A stretch of DNA of 64,000 nt from Streptomyces sp. ITFR-21 (lineage in GTDB: Bacteria > Actinomycetota > Actinomycetes > Streptomycetales > Streptomycetaceae). The position numbers and the translations under genes are program-made. Positions 33,085 through 40,412 of the stretch are shown here, piece by piece; position 1 is the stretch's first letter; each line of letters starts with the position of its first letter. The stretch lies in NCBI RefSeq assembly GCF_031844685.1, contig NZ_CP134605.1:1149501-1213500 (forward strand), written 5' to 3'. The notes below the pieces were generated by a model that searched no databases, was not told the DNA's origin, and was given only the letters and a program-made list of their open reading frames with translations.

Positions 33085-33843
33085 TCACATGTAGAGACCG
33101 CCGTTGATGTCGATGACGCTTCCCGTGGAGTAGCCCGCGCCTTCCGAACACAGGTGCAGGACGCTGCCCGCGGCCTCGGCGATCGTGCCGTAGCGCCCCA
33201 TGGGCAGCCGGCCGAGCACCGCCTTCTTCGACGTCTCGTCGCGGCGTTCGAAGGCGCCGGCGACCCGCTCGGTGGCGATCGGCCCGTGGGCGACGACGTT
33301 CACCACCACGCCGCTGCCGGCCAGTTCGTACGCCATCTGCTTGGTCATGCCGATGACGGCCGCCTTGGCACCGACGTAGGCGGCGTTGTTGAAGTGGCTG
33401 TACGTACGGCCGCCGGCGGAGGCGAAGTTGACGATGCGGCCATAGCCGTCCCGGGCCATCCGCGGCGCGCACACCTTGATCGCGATCCAGGTACTGACCA
33501 CGTTCTCCAGGTAGGTCTGGTCGAAGTGCGTCTGTTCGAGGTCCGCGTAGCCGATGACGCGGGTGTCCCCGCCCACGCCGTTGACCAGGATGGACGGTGC
33601 GTGCCGCTCGACGATCCCGGTCAGCTGCCGCTCGGCGGCGGGGATGTCGGTGATGTCGCCGACGACCGCCTCGGTCTTGGTGAGCCGGCCCAGTTCGTCG
33701 GCGAGGCGGATGACCGAGGATTCGTCCCGGTCGAAGAGGACGAGTGAGTGGCCCTCTTTCGCCAGTCCCCTGGCCACCTCGGTGAGAATTCCACCGGCAG
33801 CGCCGATCAGGAGCGCGGTGCGTGCGGTCACTTTGCTGTTCAC
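33085..33843 (-). CDS. short-chain dehydrogenase/reductase, first gene of the leftward operon
   Basis: 252 residues, classical SDR length. The cofactor loop is LLIGAAGGILTEVA (a variant of TGxxxGxG), followed by FDRDESSVIRLADEL, where the acidic Asp suggests NAD(H) preference. NGVGGDTRVIGY is at the NNAG position, with catalytic Ser142 (NFASAGG), Tyr156 and Lys160 (YVGAKAAVIGMTKQMAYELA), and a C-terminal GYSTGSVIDINGGLYM. It oxidises a hydroxyl or reduces a ketone in a small molecule. The GTG at 33843 gives the standard N-terminus (VNSKVTARTALLIG begins the product); longer frames upstream are non-protein-like. A promoter candidate with TTGACA lies about 200 bp upstream. The gap to the YciI-like gene is 105 bp. 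Confidence 0.88.
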   Translation of the reverse strand: MNSKVTARTALLIGAAGGILTEVARGLAKEGHSLVLFDRDESSVIRLADELGRLTKTEAVVGDITDIPAAERQLTGIVERHAPSILVNGVGGDTRVIGYADLEQTHFDQTYLENVVSTWIAIKVCAPRMARDGYGRIVNFASAGGRTYSHFNNAAYVGAKAAVIGMTKQMAYELAGSGVVVNVVAHGPIATERVAGAFERRDETSKKAVLGRLPMGRYGTIAEAAGSVLHLCSEGAGYSTGSVIDINGGLYM

Positions 33844-34572
33844 CTGGCTTTTCTGAGTCGTCGGTGGTCCTGTGCGGACAGGGCCGTTGCGGTGGAAACT
33901 CAGCAGATCATCACACCGATCGCGCACATACGTCGGACCAGTCCGCAGCCGAAGAATGGGCCGGACCGGCGATTTTCGGCCACTGTGCATGCAGCAGCCA
34001 GCCAGGGATGAGATCAGCCCCAGCGCTTCGTCTCAGACAATCACACCCCTCACTAACTCCTGTCAACGCACCGTGGTGATTGTTCAAGAACCGGCAACAT
34101 GCCGGGAAGGTGCCAACGGATGCGTGGAGCAGGCTTGCCAAAAGGGTTGCAGGTCGGTAATGCTTGCCTGCGGCTGGGGCTGGAGTGACGCGAGGTAGGT
34201 CCCCCGGCACGCTTTCGCACGCCCTTGCGGGTAAACCGCGCAGCAATGTTGCACCGCGCCACCGGAATGCCACACGTCATGCCATCGGGGCCGACCTGAC
34301 TGAAAGCGCCTCGTGTCCAGCGGCGTCCGGCGCGGCACCGGAGGCCGGAAGTCGACGCAGAACAGGGGTAGGAACGCCATGGATCCAGTCCGGGCCGCGA
34401 CCGCCCTCGCCGCCTGCCGACCGTCCCACGCACGCCTTGTGCACCGCCCGCCGTCCCTGTGTCATGGTCCCGGTCCGGGAGGACGCACCTCCCACCGGCC
34501 GTGAGCGCCGCGACCGGTCGTCGTACCGCGCGGGGCGGCACGGAGTCGGATCGATCACCGGATGGGCGGCCC
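33844..34572. other. long non-coding divergent region in the middle of the biosynthetic cluster
   Basis: About 730 bp between the SDR and MFS start codons, visibly less GC-rich than the flanks. Open frames on both strands are short, with ordinary-looking but unrecognised translations and no codon bias. It contains a leftward promoter candidate at 34037-34066, a possible rightward one (TTGCCA at 34135, 17 bp, TAATGC at 34158) and a small CCGGCAACATGCCGG hairpin near 34090. A regulatory region or an unannotated small RNA could reside here. Confidence 0.5.
34037..34066 (-). promoter_or_regulatory. candidate promoter of the leftward biosynthetic operon
   Basis: Reading leftward, a perfect -35 hexamer TTGACA (34061-34066) is followed after 18 bp by GATTGT (34037-34042) as a weak -10. 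It would give a 5' leader of roughly 190 nt before the SDR start. Confidence 0.4.
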
Positions 34573-35859
34573 ATGGACACCGAATCCCCCTGGCGGATAC
34601 CGGATTTCCGCACCCTGTTCACCGCGTCGGCCTTCAGTCAGCTCGGCACCAACATCAGCTATGTCGCGGTGCCGCTGGTGGCCGTGGTCGCGCTGGACGC
34701 CGGCCCCGGCCAGGTGGGCGCGCTCGCCGCGCTCAGCACCGTGGCGTTCCTGGTCATCGGCCTGCCGGCCGGCGCGTGGGTGGACCGGCTCAGCCACCGG
34801 CGGGTGCTGATCGCCGCGGACCTGAGCCGGGCGCTGCTGTTCGCCAGCGTGCCGCTGGCCTGGGGACTGGACGCGCTCACTTTGCGGCAGCTCTACGCGG
34901 TGGTGGTGCTGAACGGCTGCGCCACCGTCTTCTTCGACGTCAGTTCGCAGAGCGTGCTGCCCCGGCTGGTCGGGCCCCAGGAGCTGGTGCGGGCCAACGC
35001 CGACCTCAACACCCTGATCTCGGTGGGCAATATCGCCGGTCGCGGCGCGGGCGGCGGTCTCGTCGCGCTGCTGACCGCGCCGGCGGCCGTACTCGTCACC
35101 GTCGGTACCTATCTGGCCTCCGCGCTCCGGCTCGTCGGACTGCGGCCCACGCCGGTGCCGGCGCCGCGCGCCGCCTCGGCGCCGCCGCTGCGGGCCCAGA
35201 TCGGCGAGGGCCTGCGGCACGTCTTCGGCAACAAGGAACTGCGGGCGCTGGCCCTCACCGCCGCCCTCGGGAACCTGGGCTCCGCGGTCATCAACACCAT
35301 GCTGCCGATCTGGTTCGTCCGGCAGCTCGGCTACAGCGGCGGTGTGCTGGGGCTGTTCTGGGCGTTCGGCGGCGCGGGACTGCTGGTCGGCGCCCGCTGC
35401 GCCCGGCCGGTCGCCGCGCGGCTGGGCTACGGCCGCACCCTCGGCATCGCCGGGCTCTGTCTGGCCCCCTCGGGGCTGCTGGTGCCGCTGGTCGGCCACG
35501 GGGGCTGGCTGGTCCTGGCCGGCGCGGGCTGGTTCCTGGCCATGTTCAAGGTCGGCATGGACAACGTGCTCGGGGTGAGTCTGCGCCAGCGGATGACCCC
35601 GCCGTCGCTGCTCGGCCGGATGAACGCCACCTTCAGGTTCCTGCTGACCGGGGCGCTCGCGGTCGGCGCCGCGGTGTCGGGCACGCTCGGTGAGCTGATC
35701 GGCATTCACGCCACCCTGTGGGTGGGCGGGATATTCGTCTCCACCGCCTTTCTGCCGGTCTTCCTGTCCCCGGTACGGGCCCGGTACGAACTGCCGCCGC
35801 AGCGCGGGAACGATCTGCCGCCGGCCCCGCGGATCACCGAGGAATTGAGGGAGACCTGA
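34573..35859 (+). CDS. MFS exporter (EntS/MFS_3-like)
   Basis: 428 residues, about 12 transmembrane helices. RIPDFRTLFTASAFSQLGTNISYVAVPLVAVVALDAGPGQVG is the typical opening of the enterobactin-exporter-like MFS_3 group, followed by WVDRLSHRRVLIAADLSRALL (loop 2-3 motif) and LSVSLRQRMTPPSLLGRMNATFRFL-type wording in the second half. In clusters such proteins export the product and give self-resistance. ATG at 34573 was chosen; an ATG at 34562 is out of frame, and the longer in-frame extension upstream is Arg-rich. It is the first gene of the rightward arm, divergent from the SDR operon, and separated by 279 bp from the desaturase gene. Confidence 0.87.
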   Translation: MDTESPWRIPDFRTLFTASAFSQLGTNISYVAVPLVAVVALDAGPGQVGALAALSTVAFLVIGLPAGAWVDRLSHRRVLIAADLSRALLFASVPLAWGLDALTLRQLYAVVVLNGCATVFFDVSSQSVLPRLVGPQELVRANADLNTLISVGNIAGRGAGGGLVALLTAPAAVLVTVGTYLASALRLVGLRPTPVPAPRAASAPPLRAQIGEGLRHVFGNKELRALALTAALGNLGSAVINTMLPIWFVRQLGYSGGVLGLFWAFGGAGLLVGARCARPVAARLGYGRTLGIAGLCLAPSGLLVPLVGHGGWLVLAGAGWFLAMFKVGMDNVLGVSLRQRMTPPSLLGRMNATFRFLLTGALAVGAAVSGTLGELIGIHATLWVGGIFVSTAFLPVFLSPVRARYELPPQRGNDLPPAPRITEELRET

Positions 35860-35987
35860 TCGTCCGGACCGATTCCGGTACCCCGCACGAGCAGCCGCCC
35901 CGTCCTGCCTCCGGGCCCGTACGCAAATGGATTTCACCATGTCCTGGAAAAAGCACCGGATCCGATGTCGAGAACGTACGTATTCCA

Positions 35988-36018
35988 CCGCGCGCCGCTG
36001 ATCTTCGACGGCGCGCGG
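35988..36018 (+). terminator. GC-rich hairpin between the exporter and desaturase genes
   Basis: CCGCGCGCCG and CGGCGCGCGG form a perfect 10-bp stem around an 11-base loop, 129 bp after the exporter stop. It could terminate the exporter transcript or attenuate read-through into the desaturase-glmSE segment. Confidence 0.45.
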
Positions 36019-36138
36019 AAGATCGATACCGCGCCGGCCACCGATCCGGCTCGTCGGCATCCAGCGGGATCCCGCGAATTCGACGAAGCGAGCGGTATCG
36101 GGTGCTCTCCGATCCCGACCTGAGCGAGGAGTGCGAAG

Positions 36139-37353
36139 ATGGCAGCCATTGACAGCAGCTCACGCACAGAAGAGATCGCCGATCTCGCGAATCCCCGCGA
36201 GACGATGCGGGCTCTGCCCCGGTTCACGCAATATCCGCTCACCTTCCTCACCGGAAAGCCGCTGGCCGGGCAGTCGCCGCTGCCCTGGTGGACACCGACC
36301 TTCCACCTGGTGTCCGCGCTGGTGTCCATGGCCGTGGGTGTCACGGTCAGCTCCGTCGGGCTGGCGCTCGGCGGGGCCCTGGCACTGCTCCTGCTGCCCG
36401 GCTGGGCCGTCACCCTGCACGGCATGCGCAATCTGCGGATGATGGTCTTCCACCAGTGCTCGCACCGGAACATGTACCGCAGGCGCCGGCTGGACACGGC
36501 GATCGGCCGGGCCACCGCCGCCCTGCTGGTGATCCAGAACTTCGAGCGCTACAGCCGCGAGCACGTCAGCGACCACCACGCCGTCCACCACATGACGCTG
36601 CGGGACCCGACCGTCCAGGCGATGCTGATCAGCCTGGAGTTACGTCCGGGCATGACCCGCCGGCGGATGTGGCGGATCATGCTGCGCAAGCTCGTCTCAC
36701 CGCGGTTCCACCTCAACTTCGCGGTGGCCCGCACCCGTTCGTTCTGGCACGAGTCGGCCCGCGCCGAGCGGGCCGGCGCCGTCACGCTGTACGCCGCCGC
36801 CGTGGGCGCCACGGTCGCCACCGGTACCTGGGCGGCGCTGCTGCTCGTCTGGTTCGTACCGCTGTTCCCGCTGTTCCAGGTGAGCAACACGCTGCGGCTG
36901 TGCGTGAAGCACACCTTCCCCGATCCGGACCTGAGCGTGCGCCGCGGCAAGGAGTACTTCAACAGCCTCACCAACGCCATATTCATCGGCGAGGCGGCGC
37001 CCACCGCCGACCTGCCGCCGCTGCGGCGGCTGGCCGCCTGGTCCCGGTGGGGCGTACGCACACTGCTGGTGCACGTCCCCTCGCGCTATCTGGTGCTCAC
37101 CGGGGACACCGTGGTCCACGACTTCCACCACCGACACCCCGCGGCCCCCCGCTGGGCGGACTACATCTTCGAGCGGCAGCTGGACGCCGACCGGAGCGGG
37201 TCCGGCCCGTCGGCCTACCACCACGCGTGGGGACTGGTGGCCGCGATCAACCTGGTCTTCGACTCGCTGTCCGCCGCCGACCCGGTGGAGTACGACATCG
37301 CGCGCCTGCGCGAGGTGAGCAGGCGGGAGCTGTTCGCCGCCTTCGACGACTGA
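36139..37353 (+). CDS. membrane fatty-acid desaturase/hydroxylase-like di-iron enzyme
   Basis: 404 residues. Histidine boxes in order: HQCSH (105-109), HHAVHH (146-151) and HDFHHRH (327-333), plus HH at 361-362. They are separated by two hydrophobic blocks (about 56-93 and 213-245), the layout of the integral-membrane desaturase/hydroxylase superfamily. The enzyme uses O2 and an external electron donor to desaturate or hydroxylate an alkyl chain or small molecule at the membrane face. AGGAG lies 12 bp before the ATG. Leu168 is encoded by TTA, so expression is expected to be bldA-dependent. It starts a compact segment with glmS, glmE, the oxidoreductase and the second ATP-grasp, so a role in building the cluster product rather than membrane lipid is likely. 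Confidence 0.85.
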   Translation: MAAIDSSSRTEEIADLANPRETMRALPRFTQYPLTFLTGKPLAGQSPLPWWTPTFHLVSALVSMAVGVTVSSVGLALGGALALLLLPGWAVTLHGMRNLRMMVFHQCSHRNMYRRRRLDTAIGRATAALLVIQNFERYSREHVSDHHAVHHMTLRDPTVQAMLISLELRPGMTRRRMWRIMLRKLVSPRFHLNFAVARTRSFWHESARAERAGAVTLYAAAVGATVATGTWAALLLVWFVPLFPLFQVSNTLRLCVKHTFPDPDLSVRRGKEYFNSLTNAIFIGEAAPTADLPPLRRLAAWSRWGVRTLLVHVPSRYLVLTGDTVVHDFHHRHPAAPRWADYIFERQLDADRSGSGPSAYHHAWGLVAAINLVFDSLSAADPVEYDIARLREVSRRELFAAFDD

Positions 37354-37413
37354 TCCGGCGCCCGCCGCCCACCACCGTCACACCGTCCCTTCCACCTGCT
37401 CTCGGGGGTCACC

Positions 37414-37854
37414 ATGCGGCACGACAACGACCACGGCACCCGTACCGTCATCCTCGGTGTGGCCGCCAGCGACAGCCACGTCGTGGCCAACCAGCTCATC
37501 GCCCTCGGGCTGCGCGCCCAGGGCTGGCACGTCGTCAACCTCGGCGCCTGCACCTCGGTCGCCGAGTTCGCCGCCGCGTACGCGGACCACCCGCGGGCCG
37601 AGGCCGTCGTCATCGGCAGCCTCAACGGCCACGCCTACGAGGACCTCCGGGACCTGCCCGCCGTTCGGGCCGACGGCCTGCTGGACTGCCCGGTGGTCCT
37701 CGGCGGCAACCTCTCGGTGGGCAGCTACAAGGACTCCGCCGACCTGGAGCGGCTCTACGCGCTCGGCGTCGACGTGATCATGTCCGACCCGGAGGCGCTG
37801 CCGGCCACGCTGGACGGGCTGCGGGCGCGTACCACGACCGCCGGCGCCTCATGA
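37414..37854 (+). CDS. glmS: glutamate mutase S (sigma) subunit, B12-binding
   Basis: 146-residue cobalamin-binding Rossmann domain: VILGVAASDSHVVANQLIALGLRAQGWHVVNLGACTS, then VIGSLNGHAYEDL and PVVLGGNLSVG. These are the DxHxx(G), SxL and GG motifs of base-off/His-on B12 binding; His22 would coordinate cobalt. The Gly of DxHxxG is Ala here, a change also seen, as far as I recall, in mutases of secondary metabolism. With the E subunit directly downstream (4-bp ATGA overlap) it forms the coenzyme B12-dependent glutamate mutase, which isomerises L-glutamate to (2S,3S)-3-methylaspartate. The symbol here means methylaspartate mutase subunit, not glucosamine-6-phosphate synthase. Confidence 0.9.
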   Translation: MRHDNDHGTRTVILGVAASDSHVVANQLIALGLRAQGWHVVNLGACTSVAEFAAAYADHPRAEAVVIGSLNGHAYEDLRDLPAVRADGLLDCPVVLGGNLSVGSYKDSADLERLYALGVDVIMSDPEALPATLDGLRARTTTAGAS

Positions 37855-39218
37855 CGGGCGCCGCGCTGCCCGCCGCCGACCTGCCCTCGTTCGCGGAGTC
37901 GGTGGCGTACGTGCGCGCCCTGGGCAAACCGAGCGCCGCCGACGTGCTGCGCGCCGCCGAGGCGGCCGGGCGCGTCGCGCTGCAACCACGCTGCGGTGTC
38001 GGCTCGCACGCCCAGATGATGACGCTGCTCCAGGACCTGGAACAGCACGCGAGGCCGGACGTGCTGACCCTCACCATCGACTCGCACACCCGGCTGAAGC
38101 GGTTCGACCAGGCGCGCGCCGCGCTGGAGCGCAACCCGGCCGACCTCAACGGCTATCCGCTGGTCACCCACGGGTGGCGCCGCGGACGGGAACTCAACGA
38201 GGCGGTGTCGGCGCCGCTGGAGGTACGGCACGGCTCCCCCGACGCGCGGCTGCTGTTCACGACCTCGGTGGCCGCCGGTATCACCTCCTTCGAGGGCGGC
38301 GGTATCTCGTACAACCTCCCCTACTCCAAGGCCGTCCCGCTCAGCGAGTCGCTGGCCGCCTGGCGGGAGGTCGACGCGATGTGCGGGGACCTGGCCGGGC
38401 GCGGCCTGGTCATCGACCGCGAGCTGTTCGGCACGCTGACCGCCGTGCTCGTACCGCCGTCCGTCTCGCTGGCGGTCAGCGTGCTGGAGGCGGTGGCGGC
38501 GGCCCGCGAGGGCGTGCGCTGCGTGTCGGTGGCGTATCCGCAGGGCGGCCACTTCGAGCAGGACGTGGCCGCCCTGCGCGCGATCCCCGCGCTTGCCGCC
38601 CGCTATCTGCCCGCCGACGTCGAAGTGCACGCCGTCCTGCACGAGTTCATGGGGGTCTTCCCCAGGGAGCGGTCCAACGCGGAGGACCTCATCCTCTACG
38701 GCGCGCTGGTCGCCCGGCTCGGCGGCGCCGCCAAACTGATCACCAAGACCTACCAGGAGGCGTACGGCATCCCCGACACCCGGGCCGGCATCGACGGGCT
38801 GCTGCTGGCCTCGCGGGCCAACTCCCCGCTGCTGGGCTTCATCAAGGTCGACGAGGAGCGTGTCGGGTGGGAGCTGGAGTGGATCCTCCGGGAGGTGGCG
38901 GAGATCGTGGAGCCGGTGCTCTGCGCCGCCGACCTGTACCAGGAGATCGTGGCCGCCTTCCAGGAGGGCAGGCTGGACATCCCTTTCAGTGCCAGCCGCT
39001 ACGCCCGCTCGGAGGTCGTCCCGCGCCGGGCGGCCGACGGCGCCATCCGCTACCACGCCGCCGGATCGCTGCCGTTCTCCGCCGGCACCCGCCGCCACAA
39101 CGAGCGCAGCCTCGCCGCGGACGGCGGCCCGCGCGGCGGCGACCTGCTGAAGGGGCTCACCGCGGACATCAACTATTTTCTGCATGAGTTCGGCGAGAGC
39201 CCCGCCGCACCCTCATGA
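37851..39218 (+). CDS. glmE: glutamate mutase E (epsilon) subunit, catalytic
   Basis: 455 residues, a TIM-barrel mutase subunit. Phrases that identify it: PRCGVGSHAQM (Arg47), TLTIDSHTRLKRF (Arg81), LEVRHGSPDARLLFTTSVAAGITSFEGGGISYNLPYSKAVPL (Arg126, Glu148, Tyr158), and a late DTRAGIDGLLLASRANSPLLGF. The spacing of Arg47, Arg81, Arg126, Glu148 and Tyr158 parallels the glutamate-binding Arg66, Arg100, Arg149, Glu171 and Tyr181 of the clostridial enzyme (numbers from memory), so the active site looks intact and glutamate-specific. It overlaps glmS upstream by 4 bp. In streptomycetes this pair mostly occurs in clusters that use 3-methylaspartate or its derivatives as a starter or building block, which is the best clue to the product here. 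Confidence 0.93.
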   Translation: MTGAALPAADLPSFAESVAYVRALGKPSAADVLRAAEAAGRVALQPRCGVGSHAQMMTLLQDLEQHARPDVLTLTIDSHTRLKRFDQARAALERNPADLNGYPLVTHGWRRGRELNEAVSAPLEVRHGSPDARLLFTTSVAAGITSFEGGGISYNLPYSKAVPLSESLAAWREVDAMCGDLAGRGLVIDRELFGTLTAVLVPPSVSLAVSVLEAVAAAREGVRCVSVAYPQGGHFEQDVAALRAIPALAARYLPADVEVHAVLHEFMGVFPRERSNAEDLILYGALVARLGGAAKLITKTYQEAYGIPDTRAGIDGLLLASRANSPLLGFIKVDEERVGWELEWILREVAEIVEPVLCAADLYQEIVAAFQEGRLDIPFSASRYARSEVVPRRAADGAIRYHAAGSLPFSAGTRRHNERSLAADGGPRGGDLLKGLTADINYFLHEFGESPAAPS

Positions 39219-39286
39219 GAGACCGCGAGTCCACCGCCCCGCCGCACGCCGACGGGGCGGGCACGCTCCAGGAGTGGGAGAAGACC

Positions 39287-40246
39287 ATGCAGTCCATCCG
39301 CGTCGCCAGGCCCGGCGGAGCAGCCGAACTCCGGTACACCGAGACCGCGACGCCGGTGCCGGCCGAGGGCCAGGTGCTGGTGCGCAACGCCGCCGTCGGC
39401 GTCAACTTCACCGATGTCTACTACCGCGACGGCACCTACCCCCTCCAGGCCCCCTTCACCCCGGGCCAGGAGGCGGCCGGCGTGGTCGCGGCCGTCGGCG
39501 CCGGGGTGACCGGGTTCGCGCCGGGGGCACCGGTGGCGTACGCCACCCAGCTGGGCGCGTACGCCGAGTACACGCTGGCCGAACAGGACCGGCTGATCCC
39601 GCTCCCGGACGGCGTCGATCCGGTGCTGGCCGCGACCGTCACGCTGCAGGGACTGGCCGCGTACTACCTCACCCACCAGACGCACCCGGTCGCCGAGGGC
39701 GAGACCGTGGTGGTGCTCGCCGCGGCGGGCGGCCTCGGCTCGCTGCTGGTCCAGCTGGCGGCGGCCCGCGGCGCCACCGTGATCGCCGTCGCCTCCACCG
39801 CCGAGAAGGAGAAGACCGCCCGCGCGGCCGGGGCCCGGCACACCCTCGGCTACGACGGCTTCGACGAGGCGGTGCTGGAACTGACCGGCGGGCGTGGGGC
39901 GCGGGTGGTGTACGACTCGGTGGGCGCCCCGACCTACCGGGCCAGTCTGCGCAGCCTCGGCCGCCGGGGCCTGCTCGCGCTGTGCGGGGCCTCCGGCGGC
40001 GCCGTGGCGTCGGTGGACGTCGAGACCCTGCGCGGGGGCTCGCTCTTCGTGACCCGGCCCGCGATGAAGGACTACCTGTACGACGCCGCGACGCTGCGGA
40101 CCGCGGGCAGCGCGGTCTTCCGCCACCTGGCGGACGGCGTCCTCAGGCCGCATGTGCACGCGGAGCTGCCGCTGCGGGACGCCGAGCAGGCGCACCGGCT
40201 GCTGGAGAGCCGGGCCACGACCGGCAAGCTCCTGCTCATCCCGTGA
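39287..40246 (+). CDS. quinone oxidoreductase-like MDR enzyme
   Basis: 319 residues of the zinc-independent medium-chain dehydrogenase/reductase family: RVARPGGAAELRYTETATPVPAEGQVLV opening, VNFTDVYYRDGTYPLQAPFTPGQEAAGVV, and the NADPH loop VVVLAAAGGLGSLLVQLAAARGATVIAVAST. The structural zinc Cys cluster is absent. Such enzymes reduce quinones or activated C=C bonds (enoyl-type reduction). I prefer the ATG at 39287, with GGAGTGGGAG just upstream and the normal family length. An alternative ATG at 39215 overlaps the glmE stop (ATGA) and would add 24 residues. It probably performs an NADPH-dependent reduction in the pathway. Confidence 0.82.
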   Translation: MQSIRVARPGGAAELRYTETATPVPAEGQVLVRNAAVGVNFTDVYYRDGTYPLQAPFTPGQEAAGVVAAVGAGVTGFAPGAPVAYATQLGAYAEYTLAEQDRLIPLPDGVDPVLAATVTLQGLAAYYLTHQTHPVAEGETVVVLAAAGGLGSLLVQLAAARGATVIAVASTAEKEKTARAAGARHTLGYDGFDEAVLELTGGRGARVVYDSVGAPTYRASLRSLGRRGLLALCGASGGAVASVDVETLRGGSLFVTRPAMKDYLYDAATLRTAGSAVFRHLADGVLRPHVHAELPLRDAEQAHRLLESRATTGKLLLIP

Positions 40247-40333
40247 GCCGGCGGCCCGGCCCGCCCCCGCTCTCACCCCCGTTCCCGCCGCCGTTCCCAC
40301 CTCCGCCTCCGCCTCCGCCCCGCGACCACCCGC

Positions 40334-40391
40334 ACCACCGTCCCGTCCGCGCAAGCACCCACACCACCGTCCCGTCCGCGCAAGCACCCAC
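40334..40391. repeat. 29-bp direct repeat, two copies, before the second ATP-grasp gene
   Basis: Two identical 29-bp units starting ACCACCGTCCCGTCC lie head to tail, with the start of a third (ACCA) following. The flank to the left is a CCGCCT-type microsatellite (about 40283-40320). The repeats occupy the leader of the ATP-grasp gene and could be a slippage expansion. Confidence 0.75.
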
Positions 40392-40412
40392 ACCAGCACC
40401 CCAGGAGTCCAG

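Noticed and set aside
33911..34273. Minus-strand open frame of 120 codons in the cluster's divergent spacer
   Set aside because: No codon bias, ribosome-binding site or recognisable motif; it overlaps other equally open frames.
37414..37854. Considered methylmalonyl-CoA mutase small domain instead of GlmS
   Set aside because: The free-standing size and the adjacent GlmE with glutamate-binding residues point to glutamate mutase.
40334..40391. 29-bp repeats considered as CRISPR or attachment sites
   Set aside because: Only two contiguous units with no spacers, integrase or tRNA nearby; a local tandem duplication is the simpler explanation.
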